NCBI RefSeq assembly: GCF_001311075.1
Contig: NZ_BBAD01000032.1
Location: 1-33,974 of the forward strand
Direction: 5' to 3'
Origin: Secundilactobacillus similis DSM 23365 = JCM 2765
Lineage (GTDB): Bacteria > Bacillota > Bacilli > Lactobacillales > Lactobacillaceae
DNA: 33,974 bases
A model generated the notes under the pieces. That model searched no databases, was not told the DNA's origin, and saw only the letters and a list, made by a program, of their open reading frames with translations. Positions within the stretch are counted from its first letter, which is position 1. The number at the start of each line of letters is the position of its first letter. This document shows, in pieces, positions 1 to 9,844 of this stretch. The position numbers and the translations under genes were made by a program.

Positions 1-348
1 GGCAGTCGCACCCCGAACCCCACGGGGCACGACTGCCTAAGTCATACCGACACCACTGAGCCTCGCGCGCCTCCGCCTCCCGCTACATGGTGCGCTGTTG
101 TCAACCAGAACCGCTGACTGTCACATATTGAAGTTGACGAAACTGTGTACCGGCAACGTTAGACAATAACTCGGCAACTGCAGAAGCAATTGTGATCAAT
201 GTTCAGTAGCCGCAATGGACTAACGGTTGCGTGATGCCGAGCTTCATCTGTTGACCGTCACGTCTATTTTGATTTGATAAGATGACGTTACTGTTCAACG
301 CGATTTGAGATGTTCTGCGATAGGGCCGAATTGCGCAATATGAGATTC

Positions 349-530
349 CGGTCAGCGGCTAGGTGGATGCTGTGTCGCGATAATTGGTGGTTGTTGACGA
401 ACTTTCAACAACCGCCAATTATCGGGGACGAAGTTAAGACTCGCACGGGTTTTGGCGAGGCTTAACTTCGAGGACTGAGACCGCCCTTTGGCTCAGGCCG
501 GCCCCACAGCTGGAACCTAGTCGCTGACCG
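349..530 (+). ncRNA. Three-branched RNA domain closed by a 16-bp helix
   Basis: Positions 349-364 pair with 515-530 over 16 bp with a single G-U. Next, 369-374 (GCTGTG) pair with 505-510 (CACAGC). Inside are three hairpins: 378-397 with 405-424 (20 bp, one U-G, 7-nt loop); 430-438 plus 440-444 with 455-459 plus 461-469 (one A/G mismatch); and 475-479 with 492-496. This much long-range pairing with wobble tolerance is hard to get by chance and is the best-supported RNA fold in the window. Transcription is inferred, not shown. Confidence 0.55.
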
Positions 531-579
531 AAATCGTCAGTTCACACAAATCACATTTCACAAACTCACATCAATGATG

Positions 580-602
580 CTTACGCTGGACACAAACGTA
601 AG
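580..602 (+). repeat. Shared E-family end hairpin
   Basis: CTTACG (580-585), loop CTGGACACAAA, CGTAAG (597-602). The same 23 bases occur at 20289-20311 as one end of repeat E2, and nearly the same on the minus strand at 14498-14476 in E1. Here it lies about 25 bases from the dnaD terminator. Confidence 0.75.
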
Positions 603-624
603 TACAATTTTTCCTAATACGACA

Positions 625-673
625 GAAAAAGCCACCAAGATGACCAAACACTGATCACCATGGTGGCTTTTTT
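625..673. terminator. Bidirectional terminator of dnaD
   Basis: AAAAAGCCACCA near 626-637 pairs with TGGTGGCTTTTTT near 661-673, with a loop of about 23 bases. It ends dnaD on the minus strand; the dnaD stop codon lies inside the stem. The T run on the plus strand would also stop a plus-strand transcript of E3. Confidence 0.8.
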
Positions 674-1440
674 AGATTATTATCAATATTTGTTTTTATT
701 TGTTTTTCGGATTGCTTATTCTTGGTACGCTGATCGCCAATGTTAAACAACGGGATGTTGGGCACGTCCTTGAGATTAGGGTTATTACCAGATTGTTGCT
801 GCCCTGAACGTGTACGCTGCGCTCGCCACGACTCATTTTCTCGTTGGGCTGCTTCAGGCGTTTTAATGCCCTTTTTCTGCCAACTGATCAGAATTCGTTC
901 AATATACCGCAGGCTGTATTTTTGATTCAACACCGCTTCTTTTAGCGCTAATTGAATCAAGGGCGTTGGGTAATGCTCAACATCGATCCACTTCGAAATG
1001 GTTTCCATTTCCATTGGTGACAATGGCCGACCGAACTCGGCTTCAATCTGCTGAAAAATTTGTTCGCGGTCAGTTGCCCCCTGAGTGTCAACCGACTTAG
1101 CCTGCTGATTAGCGACGTATTGAGCCAATTTTTCGTACAACTGGGTAAAATCATACGAATCTCGAGTCAAGCCATCCGGTTGCTGAATGGTCTTAATTTG
1201 CATCAAATGCTTGCTGATCATGCCGTGTAATTGCTGAAAAATGGCGCCATCTGATAAGGACAACGAGTTGGCAATCGCATCCGTCGGTGGAAAATCAACG
1301 CCCTTATCGGCAAAACTCTTCAGTTGGAGGTAAATCAAAAACTCGGTGTTGGTCATGCCAAGTTCTCGATAGTGCCGAAGCAACAGCGTGGAAACCACAG
1401 TGCCACCGGCCTGAAAGATTGCAGTTGTAAATGCATCCAA
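655..1440 (-). CDS. dnaD: DnaD domain protein (replication restart/initiation)
   Basis: 261 aa. DnaD is a Firmicutes protein that helps load the replicative helicase at origins and stalled forks. The N-terminal half (about 1-120) has the winged-helix-like pattern of the family (RHYRELGMTNTEFLIYLQLK). Residues about 127-210 form the DnaB2/DnaD domain ending in YSLRYIERILISWQKKGI, the YxxxIL-W signature of this family. The tail is polar and low in complexity. The TTG start is preceded by GGGAGG at 10 bases. It follows asnS by 80 bases, the usual asnS-dnaD arrangement. The usual next gene, nth, is absent; element E3 is there instead. Confidence 0.9.
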   Translation of the reverse strand: MDAFTTAIFQAGGTVVSTLLLRHYRELGMTNTEFLIYLQLKSFADKGVDFPPTDAIANSLSLSDGAIFQQLHGMISKHLMQIKTIQQPDGLTRDSYDFTQLYEKLAQYVANQQAKSVDTQGATDREQIFQQIEAEFGRPLSPMEMETISKWIDVEHYPTPLIQLALKEAVLNQKYSLRYIERILISWQKKGIKTPEAAQRENESWRAQRTRSGQQQSGNNPNLKDVPNIPLFNIGDQRTKNKQSEKQIKTNIDNNLKKPPW

Positions 1441-1520
1441 AGTGACAAAACCTCCCTAGTTGAGAAAACTTCCCTCCACAGTTGATAGAGAGAAGTTTTC
1501 AGTGTCAGTTAATTTTAAGT

Positions 1521-2815
1521 TTACGGGTAAATCCGGTTCAACAAACGTGGGAACGGAATGGCCTCACGAACATGGTCCTCACCGGTAATCCAAGTAACGG
1601 CCCGTTCAAGTCCCAAACCAAAGCCAGAGTGAGGGACACTACCGTATTTGCGTAAATCAAGGTACCAACTGTACTCTTCTGGATTTAAGCCAGCAGCAAC
1701 AATTTGGTCCTTCAGGTAGTTGTAATCAGTTGCCCGTTCTGAGCCACCGATAATTTCGCCATAGCCTTCTGGTGCTAACAAATCAGCACAGATCACAACG
1801 TCTTCACGCGTTGGGTGTGGCTTCATGTAGAATGGCTTAATGGCCTTCGGGTAGTTTAACACGAAGACGGGTTGGTCAAAGTAGTCTGCCAAGAAGGTTT
1901 CTTCTGGTGAGCCAAAATCAACACCCCATTCAACGTCAAAATCATTCGCCTTTAACAGCTCAATGGCTTCATCGTAACTGATTCGTGGGTAAGGCAACTT
2001 GGTGTACTTCTTTAAGGTTTCGATATCGCGACCCAAAGTGTTCAAGGCGCCTTCACAATGGTCGATGACGTTTTGAACTAAGAATGCGATATAGCGTTCT
2101 TGAATCTCGAGACTTTCTTCTTGGTGCATAAAAGCCATTTCGGGTTCGATCATCCAAAATTCAATCAAGTGACGCCGAGTCTTGGACTTTTCAGCCCGGA
2201 ACGTTGGCCCAAACGAGAAGACTTTGTTAAAGGCCATTGCGCCAGCTTCTTCATAAAGTTGGCCAGATTGTGACAAGTAGCGTCCCGGCCGAAGTATTCA
2301 GTATGGAATAAATCAGTGGTCCCTTCAGGCGCACTCCCAGTCAAAATAGGTGCATCGATCTTGATGAACCCTTCTTGGTTATAGAATTCGTAGGTTGCCC
2401 GAATCAGCTCATTACGAATGACCATCGTAGCGTGTGGCCGTGATGACCGTAACCAAAGATGACGGTGGTCCATTAAGTAATCGACCCCGTGTTCCTTAGG
2501 CGTAATTGGGTAGTCATGACTTTCACCAATCACTTCGATGGTTTCAACTTCAAGTTCGTAACCGAACTTAGAACGACTATCTTCGTGAATGATCCCAGTC
2601 AACCACATACTGGTTTCTTGTTTCAGTTCTTTGGCGAGTTCAAAGGTTTCTTCGCTCACCTTGCTTTTGACAACAACGCCTTGGAAAAATTCGGTACCAT
2701 CTCGTAATTGTAGGAAGGCAATTTTACCGCTGGACCGCTTGTTGGTTAACCAAGCGCCAATCTTAACTTTTTCGTCAACGTGGTTCTTCGCATCAATAAT
2801 GTTAATCTGTTGCAA
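1521..2815 (-). CDS. asnS: Asparaginyl-tRNA synthetase (one frameshift in this sequence)
   Basis: Class II synthetase that charges tRNA-Asn. It has an N-terminal OB-fold anticodon domain ([23 protein letters not shown]), motif 2 region ([21 protein letters not shown] split by its Arg/Glu residues) and motif 3 ([13 protein letters not shown]). The reading frame breaks near 2279, where coding GCTTAC has become GCTAC; adding one base restores [16 protein letters not shown] and a 431-aa protein of normal length. The enzyme should be essential, so a sequencing error is far more likely than a pseudogene. The TTG start at 2815 sits 8 bases after GGGGG; an upstream TTG at 2830 overlaps that site. Confidence 0.93.
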
Positions 2816-2835
2816 TGATGTTTCCCCCAATGGAT

Positions 2836-4022
2836 TTATTTTGTGTGTGCTGCTAAGAAATCAGCAATTCTTGAAACGGCTTTTTTAAGTGATGCCAAAT
2901 CAGTCGCATAACTGATTCGAATATGGTGATCGACCCCAAAAGCGTTCCCATCAACCAATGAAACATGCGCTTCGTTAAGCAGTTGGTTAACAAGTTCGCC
3001 CGTTGTGGCGATGCCGGTCAATTCTAAGGCGCCGGCAACGTCTGGGAACAAGTAAAACGCCCCTTGTGGTTTCGTATCCAGTTTAAACCCTGGTAGTGCA
3101 GTGACAAGTGGGTAGATCGTGTTCAACCGTTCTTCAAACGCTTGACGCATGACTTCAACTTGAGTTTGATCACCAGTTAAAGCTTCTAATAAGGCATACT
3201 GGCTCACAGCAGTCGGATTCCCGGTAGCGTGTGACAGAAAGGCTGAAACCTTGGCTACCAAGCTGCGTCAGCAACCACGTAGCCCATCCGCCAACCGGTC
3301 ATCGAGTAGGTCTTAGAAGCCCCACTGATGATAATGATGTTTGGATCTAAGGCATCCGTCAATTGCGCAATTGACGTAAAACTAGCCCCATTATAAGTTA
3401 ATTGACCATAAATATCATCCGTCACAACCATCAAGTCATGGGCATCCGTCCAATCCTTCAACGTTTGTAATTCAGCTTGGTCATAGATAACGCCAGTTGG
3501 GTTCTCAGGACTGTTGAGTAAGAACGCCCGGGTCTTATCGGTTAGCTTTGCTTCCAAATCAGCTGGTGTCACTTTAAAGCTGTCACCAACGGGAATCGTC
3601 ACCGGTACCCCACCAGCCAACTTGATCTGTTCAGCATAGCTGACCCAGTATGGTTCAGGTAAGAGCACTTCGTCACCGGGATCCAAAATAGTTTGGAAAA
3701 CGCTATAAAGTGCCATCTTAGCACCAGTTGTAACGGCAACGTTTTTACCCGTTAAGCCCGTTAATTGGTAATCGGCAGCCGTCCGATCCGCAATTGCGGC
3801 CCGCAATTGTGGCAACCCAGCAGCTGGCGTGTAAAAGCTAGCGTGACCATCGTTAATGGCTGCAATTGCGGCTTGTTTAATATTATCTGGGGTCTCAAAA
3901 TCGGGTTCCCCGATACTTAAATTGATCACATCGATACCGTCGGCGACCATTTGTTTCGCCTGGGCAGAAATTTTCATCGTTGCTGAAGGTTGAAGCTGTT
4001 GACTCCGGTTGGATAAATGCAT
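2836..4022 (-). CDS. aspC: Class I aspartate aminotransferase (one frameshift in this sequence)
   Basis: PLP-dependent transaminase, about 396 aa after repair, matching the AspB/AspC-like subgroup that sits between tseB and asnS in Firmicutes. Motifs: [11 protein letters not shown] (N-terminal arm), NSPENPTG (substrate carboxylate/PLP Asn), and [16 protein letters not shown] with the Schiff-base Lys and Arg. The frame breaks near 3258, where coding TGGGTA has become TGGTA; one G restores [15 protein letters not shown]. The ATG at 4022 is 8 bases after AGGAGG; a GTG directly before it is less well placed. It ends only 20 bases before the asnS start, so the two are probably cotranscribed. Confidence 0.9.
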
Positions 4023-4047
4023 CACGAAATCCTCCTAATGAAATGAC

Positions 4048-4554
4048 TTAGATATTTTCAATCAACTGTAACACTTTCCCCGTCTTGAAGCTGAACGTTT
4101 CATAACAGAGCTGCCCCTTTTGGTTCATATAACTTACGATCCAGGCAGGAGAGCCGTTAAAAACGCTCAGCGAGGCTTGAAGCACCTTTTTAGGGTTATG
4201 CTTTGACCAAACTTGACTTAGCACCTGATTCCGGCTTTCGCCACTCTTTTGTTGCAACACCCGCACGTGACCACCCTTTTGCGGCACAATAATGTACACG
4301 GGTTGGTTTTGTTTATTGGTGCCAGCAACGGTGTAATAAGTCCGATTCAGATTAGTCCAGTAGAAGCCTGACGTGGTTTTGAGGCCAGCGTACTTTTCGG
4401 CGATCTTGACGGACTGCGCTTTCGCCTGAGTGATCGGCTTAGTTGCATGATGCACGCCCCAAATGAGCGCAATGATCACAACCACAATGGCGATCAAAAA
4501 ACCGATCAGCACCCGGCGGCCAGTTCGTTTGTGACTGGCATGTTCCCTTCTCAT
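4048..4554 (-). CDS. TseB/YpmB-like membrane-anchored DUF5590 protein
   Basis: 168 aa. There is a basic N-terminus, one membrane segment at about 17-37 (VLIGFLIAIVVVIIALIWGV), then an extracellular region with two similar beta-rich parts (NLNRTYYTVAGTNKQNQPVYIIV and YMNQKGQLCYETFSF), as in DUF5590/PepSY-like proteins. In Bacillus subtilis the homologue at the same place between dinG and aspB is YpmB (TseB), linked to penicillin-binding protein function. The position match makes the call; sequence identity is low by eye. AAAGGAG lies 12 bases upstream of the ATG. Confidence 0.75.
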   Translation of the reverse strand: MRREHASHKRTGRRVLIGFLIAIVVVIIALIWGVHHATKPITQAKAQSVKIAEKYAGLKTTSGFYWTNLNRTYYTVAGTNKQNQPVYIIVPQKGGHVRVLQQKSGESRNQVLSQVWSKHNPKKVLQASLSVFNGSPAWIVSYMNQKGQLCYETFSFKTGKVLQLIENI

Positions 4555-4611
4555 ATCAATTCAGAACTCCTTTTTATTACGGTTACTGCTCATTATTATA
4601 GCAAACTCTCG

Positions 4612-7438
4612 CTACGGTTGGACCTTGGTTTGATGATTTTTAAAGAATTTTGCAATATCTGCCGTTAATTGTGGGACCGTTGCCGTCATTACGGGTAATG
4701 ATTCCGGGAGAGTTTTCAAAATCGTTTGGCCATAATGCCGCGTCACTAACCGACTATCAAGGACCACGACAGCGCCGTAATCTTGACGAGTCCGAATCAG
4801 CCGACCGATGCCTTGCCGTAATCGTAACGTGGCTTTAGGGAGCGATAAGTTGTAGAACGGGTTCTTGCCAGCAGCCTTAAGTCGGGCAAATTGAACCTTC
4901 GTTTCGACCCGTTCCGGTGAATCAAACGGAAGCCGAGCAATTACCAAAAGTTGTAATTGCTCTTGGGGTAGGTCAATGCCTTCCCAAAAACTAGCTGCGC
5001 CCATTAAAACGGCATTGTCCTCATCCATAAAGCGCTTGATCAGCTTTTCCTTACTCCCCGAAATACCCTGTGCCAAAATTAACCGATCCTGTTGTCGAAT
5101 CGCAGCAGTCAATTTGCTATAAACGGCCGAAATCGTCTCTAACGAGTTAAATAAGACTAAAGTCGGTCGGTTAACCGTCTCCAGCAGTTTCAATAACGTT
5201 TTGACCAAATACTCATGGTACGCATCGTCATCGTGAATGTCTGGGGCATCATTACTAATGTAGAGTTTCGCTTGCGTATCAAAATTAAAGTCCGATTTTA
5301 AGCGCCGCATCTTGACTTCATCACGATTGAGATCCAACTGATCATAAAGGTACTGTGACCGATTAGAGGAGAACAGCGTTGCCCCAGTAAACGTTGGTGC
5401 TTGAAAATGACTGTAAACCTGCTGGGACAAGAATCCCTGAACGGTCATTAAGTTCGAGGTCACCATGATGTGAGTGCGATCATCGCTGATCGTTAACCAG
5501 TACAAGTAAGCCCCCGCGCCATTACTTTCCTGGGTCGGCGTTTGCCGAATCGTGCTAAAGGTCTGCCAAACGGTCACTAACTTTGTCAGGCTGGTTTCAA
5601 AGCCCATAAACCGTTCTTCATCACTCTTGAGCCACCGATCAGTCTGAGCGTAAAAATCTTGGCTCAAGGCCGTCAACGTTGTCGCCAGCTTATCAACTAA
5701 GATATCGAGTTGTTCCAACAGACCCGCGCGTTGCGTTAAGAAACTTTGCCAATCGGCTGTTTCCAGCAAAATTTCTTTGTAAGGCGTTGTAAACTTGCCA
5801 CCAAACTGTTGTTGAAATTGCTGAATCAAATGACCGCTTAACGCATCGAGTTGTCGATCAAACTCAAACAACCAAGTTCGCATCGTTTGCAGTTGTTCAC
5901 CAAATGGCGCTTCTTGCACCACGGTGGCAAGGCCAAACTGATTATCCGGATTTAATTGCTCAATTAAGTGCCGTGTAGCGTTTAACGTCACTTGGAAGTC
6001 AAACTTTTGGCGTTGCGTTGACAGTGCGTAGTCGGCTAAATGTTGCGCTTCATCCACGACTAAGTATGGTCGTTGGAAGGTATCACCAAAGTAGGCCGCG
6101 TGTTGGATTAAAAAGGCGTGGTTGACAATGATGAACTGTGTATATTTCAGCCGTTGATATAGGCGTCTTAAAAAGTCATCTTCGTAAAACGGATCACTAG
6201 TCGACAAAGAGTCCAACCCGCGGTGACAAACTGCGCTCAAGTATGGTGGATCATTACGCAAATGCAATTCGTCTAAATCACCCGTCGTCGTCTGCGTGAG
6301 CCAAACCAGCAACCGCAACCGAATAAGTTGTGACTGTTTGGAACGTTCGGGTTCGTCCAGTGACGTTTTGAAGCGCGTTAAGTCAAGGTAGTGTCGACTC
6401 CCCTTAACTACCTCAGCATGAACCGAAAACGGCAGCATCCGGTTGAGCAACGGAATCGTTTGATCCATGAGTTGCGTTTGTAAAAGGACCGTATCCGTTG
6501 CAATCACCACTTGGCGGTCATAGCGCTGGGTGATGTACGCGAACGGCAGCGTGTAACCGAGGCTCTTCCCCGTCCCGGTTGGCGCTTCGACGATCAATGG
6601 CTGTTCAGCTGATTCTGGCGTTGTGTACTGTTTATAGATCAAGTTCATCATCTTGGCTTGATCAGCTCGCCATTCAAAATGCTTTGGAAAGCGTTTTAAG
6701 TTTATTTTTTTTCGTTCTCGGATAAGTATATTGATGATCATCCGTCACCGCCAACTGGGTCGTTTTTCGTAACGCCAGCCCATTTGACACGTATAAGTAA
6801 TCTGGCAATGGCTGCCGTTGCTTCTTAACGACCTGAAGCCCCCATTTAAATACTTCGGCTGTTGACTGCGGTAATTCGGCATCTTGCGCCACCATTTGCT
6901 GCAACGTCACGATTGGCAACTGTTGCATCCGTTCGAACAAGACGATCAAGAGCTTTGCCGTCACTAGCGCATCATCGTCTGCAGAGTGCGGATGTTCATG
7001 CGTAATGTTTAAGTACTGGCTTAAATCATGCAACCGGTAACTTGGCACCGTTGGCAGTAAAATCTGACTGAGCGTTACGGAATCGATTGCTTGAATCGAC
7101 AATGGTGGATACCCCACCCGTTCTAGTTCTGCGTTCACAAACGGAAAATCAAAGTTCACGTTATGCGCCACAAAAACGGTGTCAGCTAGTAAGCTATAAA
7201 TCGTGCCCGCAATATCATCAAATAGCGGGGCTTTTTTCACCTGAGCGTTACTGATACCAGTTAGCGCTTGAATGCCTTCAGGAATCGTCGTCTGCGGATT
7301 CACGTCGGTTGCGAATTGATTAATGATCGCACCATTTTGGACAAGAACACACCCAAATTGAATTATGCGACTACCTTCGGCCACGTTTGTGCCGGTGGTC
7401 TCAATGTCGACCACCGCGTAGATTGTATTTGCATCCAT
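4612..7438 (-). CDS. dinG: DinG-family exonuclease-helicase (one frameshift in this sequence)
   Basis: About 941 aa when joined. The first about 165 residues are a DEDDh 3'-5' exonuclease: AVVDIETTGTN (Exo I), HNVNFDFPFVNAEL (Exo II), HSADDDALVTAK (Exo III). The rest is an XPD-like superfamily 2 helicase: Walker A EAPTGTGKSLGYT, DEAQ box VVDEAQHLADYA and a motif VI region RLRQGIGRLIRT. The two frames overlap around 6694-6712, where the coding strand has a run of eight A then, a little later, four A. Removing one A from either run joins them. This is the only break that needs a base removed. The start at 7438 (MDANTIYAVVD) is chosen from the exonuclease fold; its ribosome site is weak. Confidence 0.88.
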
Positions 7439-7602
7439 TCTTTTCACCAAATTCATCACGAACTTAGACTGTGGTGTCAACGATTACCCACCCGTCATCA
7501 AGCCCCATCTCGACGGTTGTCATTGGGATCGATCATGCACGCGTTAGCCGTTTGACAACTCAGCAAAGCCGTGTTTTTTATATGAGAATTCTTCCATCAA
7601 AT

Positions 7603-7631
7603 ATCATACTACATTCCGACAGTTTTCAACA
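7603..7631 (-). promoter_or_regulatory. Candidate sigma-A promoter for dinG
   Basis: On the minus strand, -35 TGTTGA (7631-7626), 17-base spacer, -10 TATGAT (7608-7603). TTGAAA at 7629-7624 is an alternative -35 with a short spacer. It would give a leader of about 155 bases before the dinG start. Confidence 0.4.
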
Positions 7632-7680
7632 GTATTCATCTGTCACTTACATCGACCGTTTATCGCTACGATCTCAAGTG

Positions 7681-7712
7681 AAAACGCTAGCTTAGCACCG
7701 AAGCTAGCGTTT
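7681..7712. terminator. Terminator-like hairpin in the dinG/mvk divergent region
   Basis: AAACGCTAGCTT (7682-7693) pairs perfectly with AAGCTAGCGTTT (7701-7712), loop of 7. A/T-rich ends make it look like a bidirectional terminator, but the genes on both sides point away from it. The remaining 7439-7877 stretch holds only promoter-like AT-rich sequence and the mvk ribosome site; no gene is convincing. Confidence 0.5.
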
Positions 7713-7877
7713 CTCTTAAAAAAAGCGTATGATACTATGTGTTTGCAAATTTTACGGTTATTATATAGGTTAAATCCAATTTGACCATTAATGATACGAT
7801 TTTAATTTATTTAATGAAGAAACTGAACCCGAAAACATGACATCAGGTTACAAGTTGTCGAAAGGAGTCACTTTAAA

Positions 7878-8825
7878 TTGAACGTTTCGGTCACTGGCAA
7901 TAGTCATGCCAAAATCATTTTGATTGGTGAACACAGCGTTGTGTACCACCAACCTGCCATCGCACTGCCCCTGCCAGCAGTTCAAGTTCATGCTGAGATG
8001 ACGGCTAACCTTGATTCTAAACAAATCTTAACCAGTCGTTACTATTCAGGTGATCGGCAAGACGCGCCGATTCAACTTCAAGGTATCAATCGACTGATTG
8101 ACGCCTTATTAGCACACTTGGCGCAACCGGATGCTGGGTTTACACTCACGATTAAAAGTGATCTACCCGCCGAACGTGGAATGGGATCATCCGCCGCAAC
8201 GGCAGTCGCCATTGTTCGCGCGATGTACCGTTTTTTCAACGTACCACTTTCACATGAACGATTACTTAAAGAAGTTGCCGTCTCTGAAAAAATCATCCAC
8301 GGTCATCCAAGTGGCCTCGACGCTGCAACCGCAAGTGCTGAAACCCCAGTCTGGTTCATTAAGGGCGAAACGCCGCAACCGTTACCCTTCCATCTTAACG
8401 GTTATTTAGTGATTGCTGACAGCGGTATTCATGGCCAAACTGGCATTGCCGTTGCTAACGTGGCTGCTTACCGAAAAGCTCATCCAAAACAAGCCAATCA
8501 AGCCATTCACCACCTTGGTGAATTGGCACAACAAGCCAAAGTGGCACTGGCTCAAAACCAAGTGACCCATTTAGGCACCATCTTAACGGCTGCGCAACGC
8601 GACCTCAAACAACTTGGCGTCAGTCATCCGGTGTTGGATCAGATGATGACTGTTGCGCGCCAAAACGGCGCCCTTGGTGCTAAGCTGACCGGTGGTGGCA
8701 TGGGTGGTTGCATGATTTCATTGGCTGCCACGCAGGCCGATGCCATTCGAATTCAACAAGCCTTATCAGGTGCCGGCTTTAAACAGACCTGGCTACAACC
8801 ATTTTTAAGTGAGGAAACCGTCTAA
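7878..8825 (+). CDS. mvk: Mevalonate kinase
   Basis: 315 aa GHMP kinase that phosphorylates mevalonate, first step of the lower mevalonate pathway in the cytoplasm. Motifs: GNSHAKIILIGEHSVVY (motif 1 with the conserved Lys and GEH), LPAERGMGSSAATAVA (motif 2, ATP-binding loop), and KLTGGGMGGCMISL (motif 3). HPSGLDAATA carries the catalytic Asp region. The TTG start is 10 bases after AAAGGAG. The stop overlaps the ATG of mvaD (TAATG), so translation is probably coupled. First gene of a four-gene operon. Confidence 0.95.
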   Translation: MNVSVTGNSHAKIILIGEHSVVYHQPAIALPLPAVQVHAEMTANLDSKQILTSRYYSGDRQDAPIQLQGINRLIDALLAHLAQPDAGFTLTIKSDLPAERGMGSSAATAVAIVRAMYRFFNVPLSHERLLKEVAVSEKIIHGHPSGLDAATASAETPVWFIKGETPQPLPFHLNGYLVIADSGIHGQTGIAVANVAAYRKAHPKQANQAIHHLGELAQQAKVALAQNQVTHLGTILTAAQRDLKQLGVSHPVLDQMMTVARQNGALGAKLTGGGMGGCMISLAATQADAIRIQQALSGAGFKQTWLQPFLSEETV

Positions 8826-9810
8826 TGGAACCAACTAATCACCCAATCACTGCTAAGGCGCATACCAATATCGCTTTGGTCAAATACTGGGGCAAAAAGG
8901 ATGAACAACTCATCATTCCCCAAAACAGCAGTTTGTCACTGACGCTCGATGAATTTTACACCGAAACCAGTGTTGCCTTCGATGACACCCTCACCACTGA
9001 CACGGTTCAATTTGATGATCACCTGTTAAGTGCTCAAGCTAGTCAAAAGATCACGACTTTTCTGGACGTGGTGCGCGAACTTGCTGGCATCACGACCCGG
9101 GCAAATGTGATCACTCATAACCACGTGCCGACGGCTGCTGGATTAGCATCATCAGCTTCCGGATTTGCGGCCTTAGCGGGTGCAGCAAGTCGCGCAGCCG
9201 GTCTAACGCTTAACCGACGTGACCTTTCTCGCTTGGCACGGCGCGGGTCAGGTTCAGCAACCCGTTCCATTTACGGTGGTTTTGCGGCTTGGCAAATGGG
9301 CGAAGATGATCAAACCTCTTACGCCTACCCGATTGCCGAACAAGTTGATTGGGATATTGTCGCCATCGCGTTAGTTTTGACAACGGCTCAAAAAAAGTTT
9401 CCAGCCGTGATGGGATGCGCTTAGCCGTGAACACTTCCCCATTTTATCCAACGTGGGTTCAAAGTAGTCAGGCCGATTTTAAAACCATTGAAACTGCGAT
9501 TGCGTCTCGCGATTTTGAAACACTCGGTCACACGAGTGAGCAAAATGCCATGCGCATGCACGCGCTAACCCTCAGCTCCGACCCTAGTTTTAGCTACTTT
9601 AACGCCGATAGCTTAAAAGCGATGGCGCTGATTCGAGAACTGAGAGCCGCTGGGACAGCCTGTTACTTCACCATGGACGCTGGTCCAAACATTAAAATTT
9701 TATGCCAAGGACAAGATGCACCAACCGTGATGAGTCAATTTCAACAGGTATTTGGCCCAGAAAGCGTCGTTCTCACCCGTCCCGGTAACGGAATTCAAAT
9801 TTCAGATTAA
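8825..9810 (+). CDS. mvaD: Diphosphomevalonate decarboxylase (one frameshift in this sequence)
   Basis: GHMP-family enzyme that converts mevalonate diphosphate to isopentenyl diphosphate with ATP. Motifs: AHTNIALVKYWGKKD (substrate-binding Lys-Tyr-Trp), VPTAAGLASSASGFAALA (ATP loop), RGSGSATRSIYGGFA and YFTMDAGPNIKIL (catalytic Asp region). The frame breaks in a run of seven A at 9390-9396; eight A would give TTAQKKVSSRDGMRLAV, which matches the family. The repaired protein is about 328 aa, normal length. The gene is expected to be essential here because no other isoprenoid route is visible. Confidence 0.93.
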
Positions 9811-9844
9811 TTTATAATCGCTGTCGATGAAAGGACATGATGTT

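Larger units (their letters stand above)
1..602 (+). ncRNA. Putative large structured RNA / repeat element E3 (left end cut by window)
   Basis: No coding region is credible here, yet the stretch folds into many long helices. Seen directly: hairpin 1-8/30-37 with inner stem 11-15/23-27; stem 170-176/235-241 enclosing 211-215/227-231; interrupted helix 250-264/284-299; a three-branched domain 349-530; and an end hairpin 580-602. The end hairpin is the same as the one ending repeats E1 and E2. Wobble pairs at 358/521, 388/414 and 257/292 are G-U on the plus strand but A-C on the minus strand, which favours plus-strand RNA. The stretch CTGAGCCTCGCGCG near 56-69 resembles the base of the E1/E2 rod, so E3 looks like a longer relative. 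The RNase P conserved core and a tmRNA tag were looked for and not found. GOLLD or ROOL type ornate RNAs are possible matches, not confirmed. Confidence 0.45.

Noticed and set aside
1..602. RNase P RNA or tmRNA
   Set aside because: The GAGGAAAGTCC core of RNase P is absent on both strands, and no tmRNA tag or CCA-type end was found.
1521..2815. asnS, mvaD, fni and ftsY as true pseudogenes
   Set aside because: Each is restored to full family length by one or two single-base changes and should be essential; error is simpler.
7471..7695. 74-codon plus-strand frame before mvk
   Set aside because: No ribosome site, odd composition, and it runs into the hairpin at 7681-7712.
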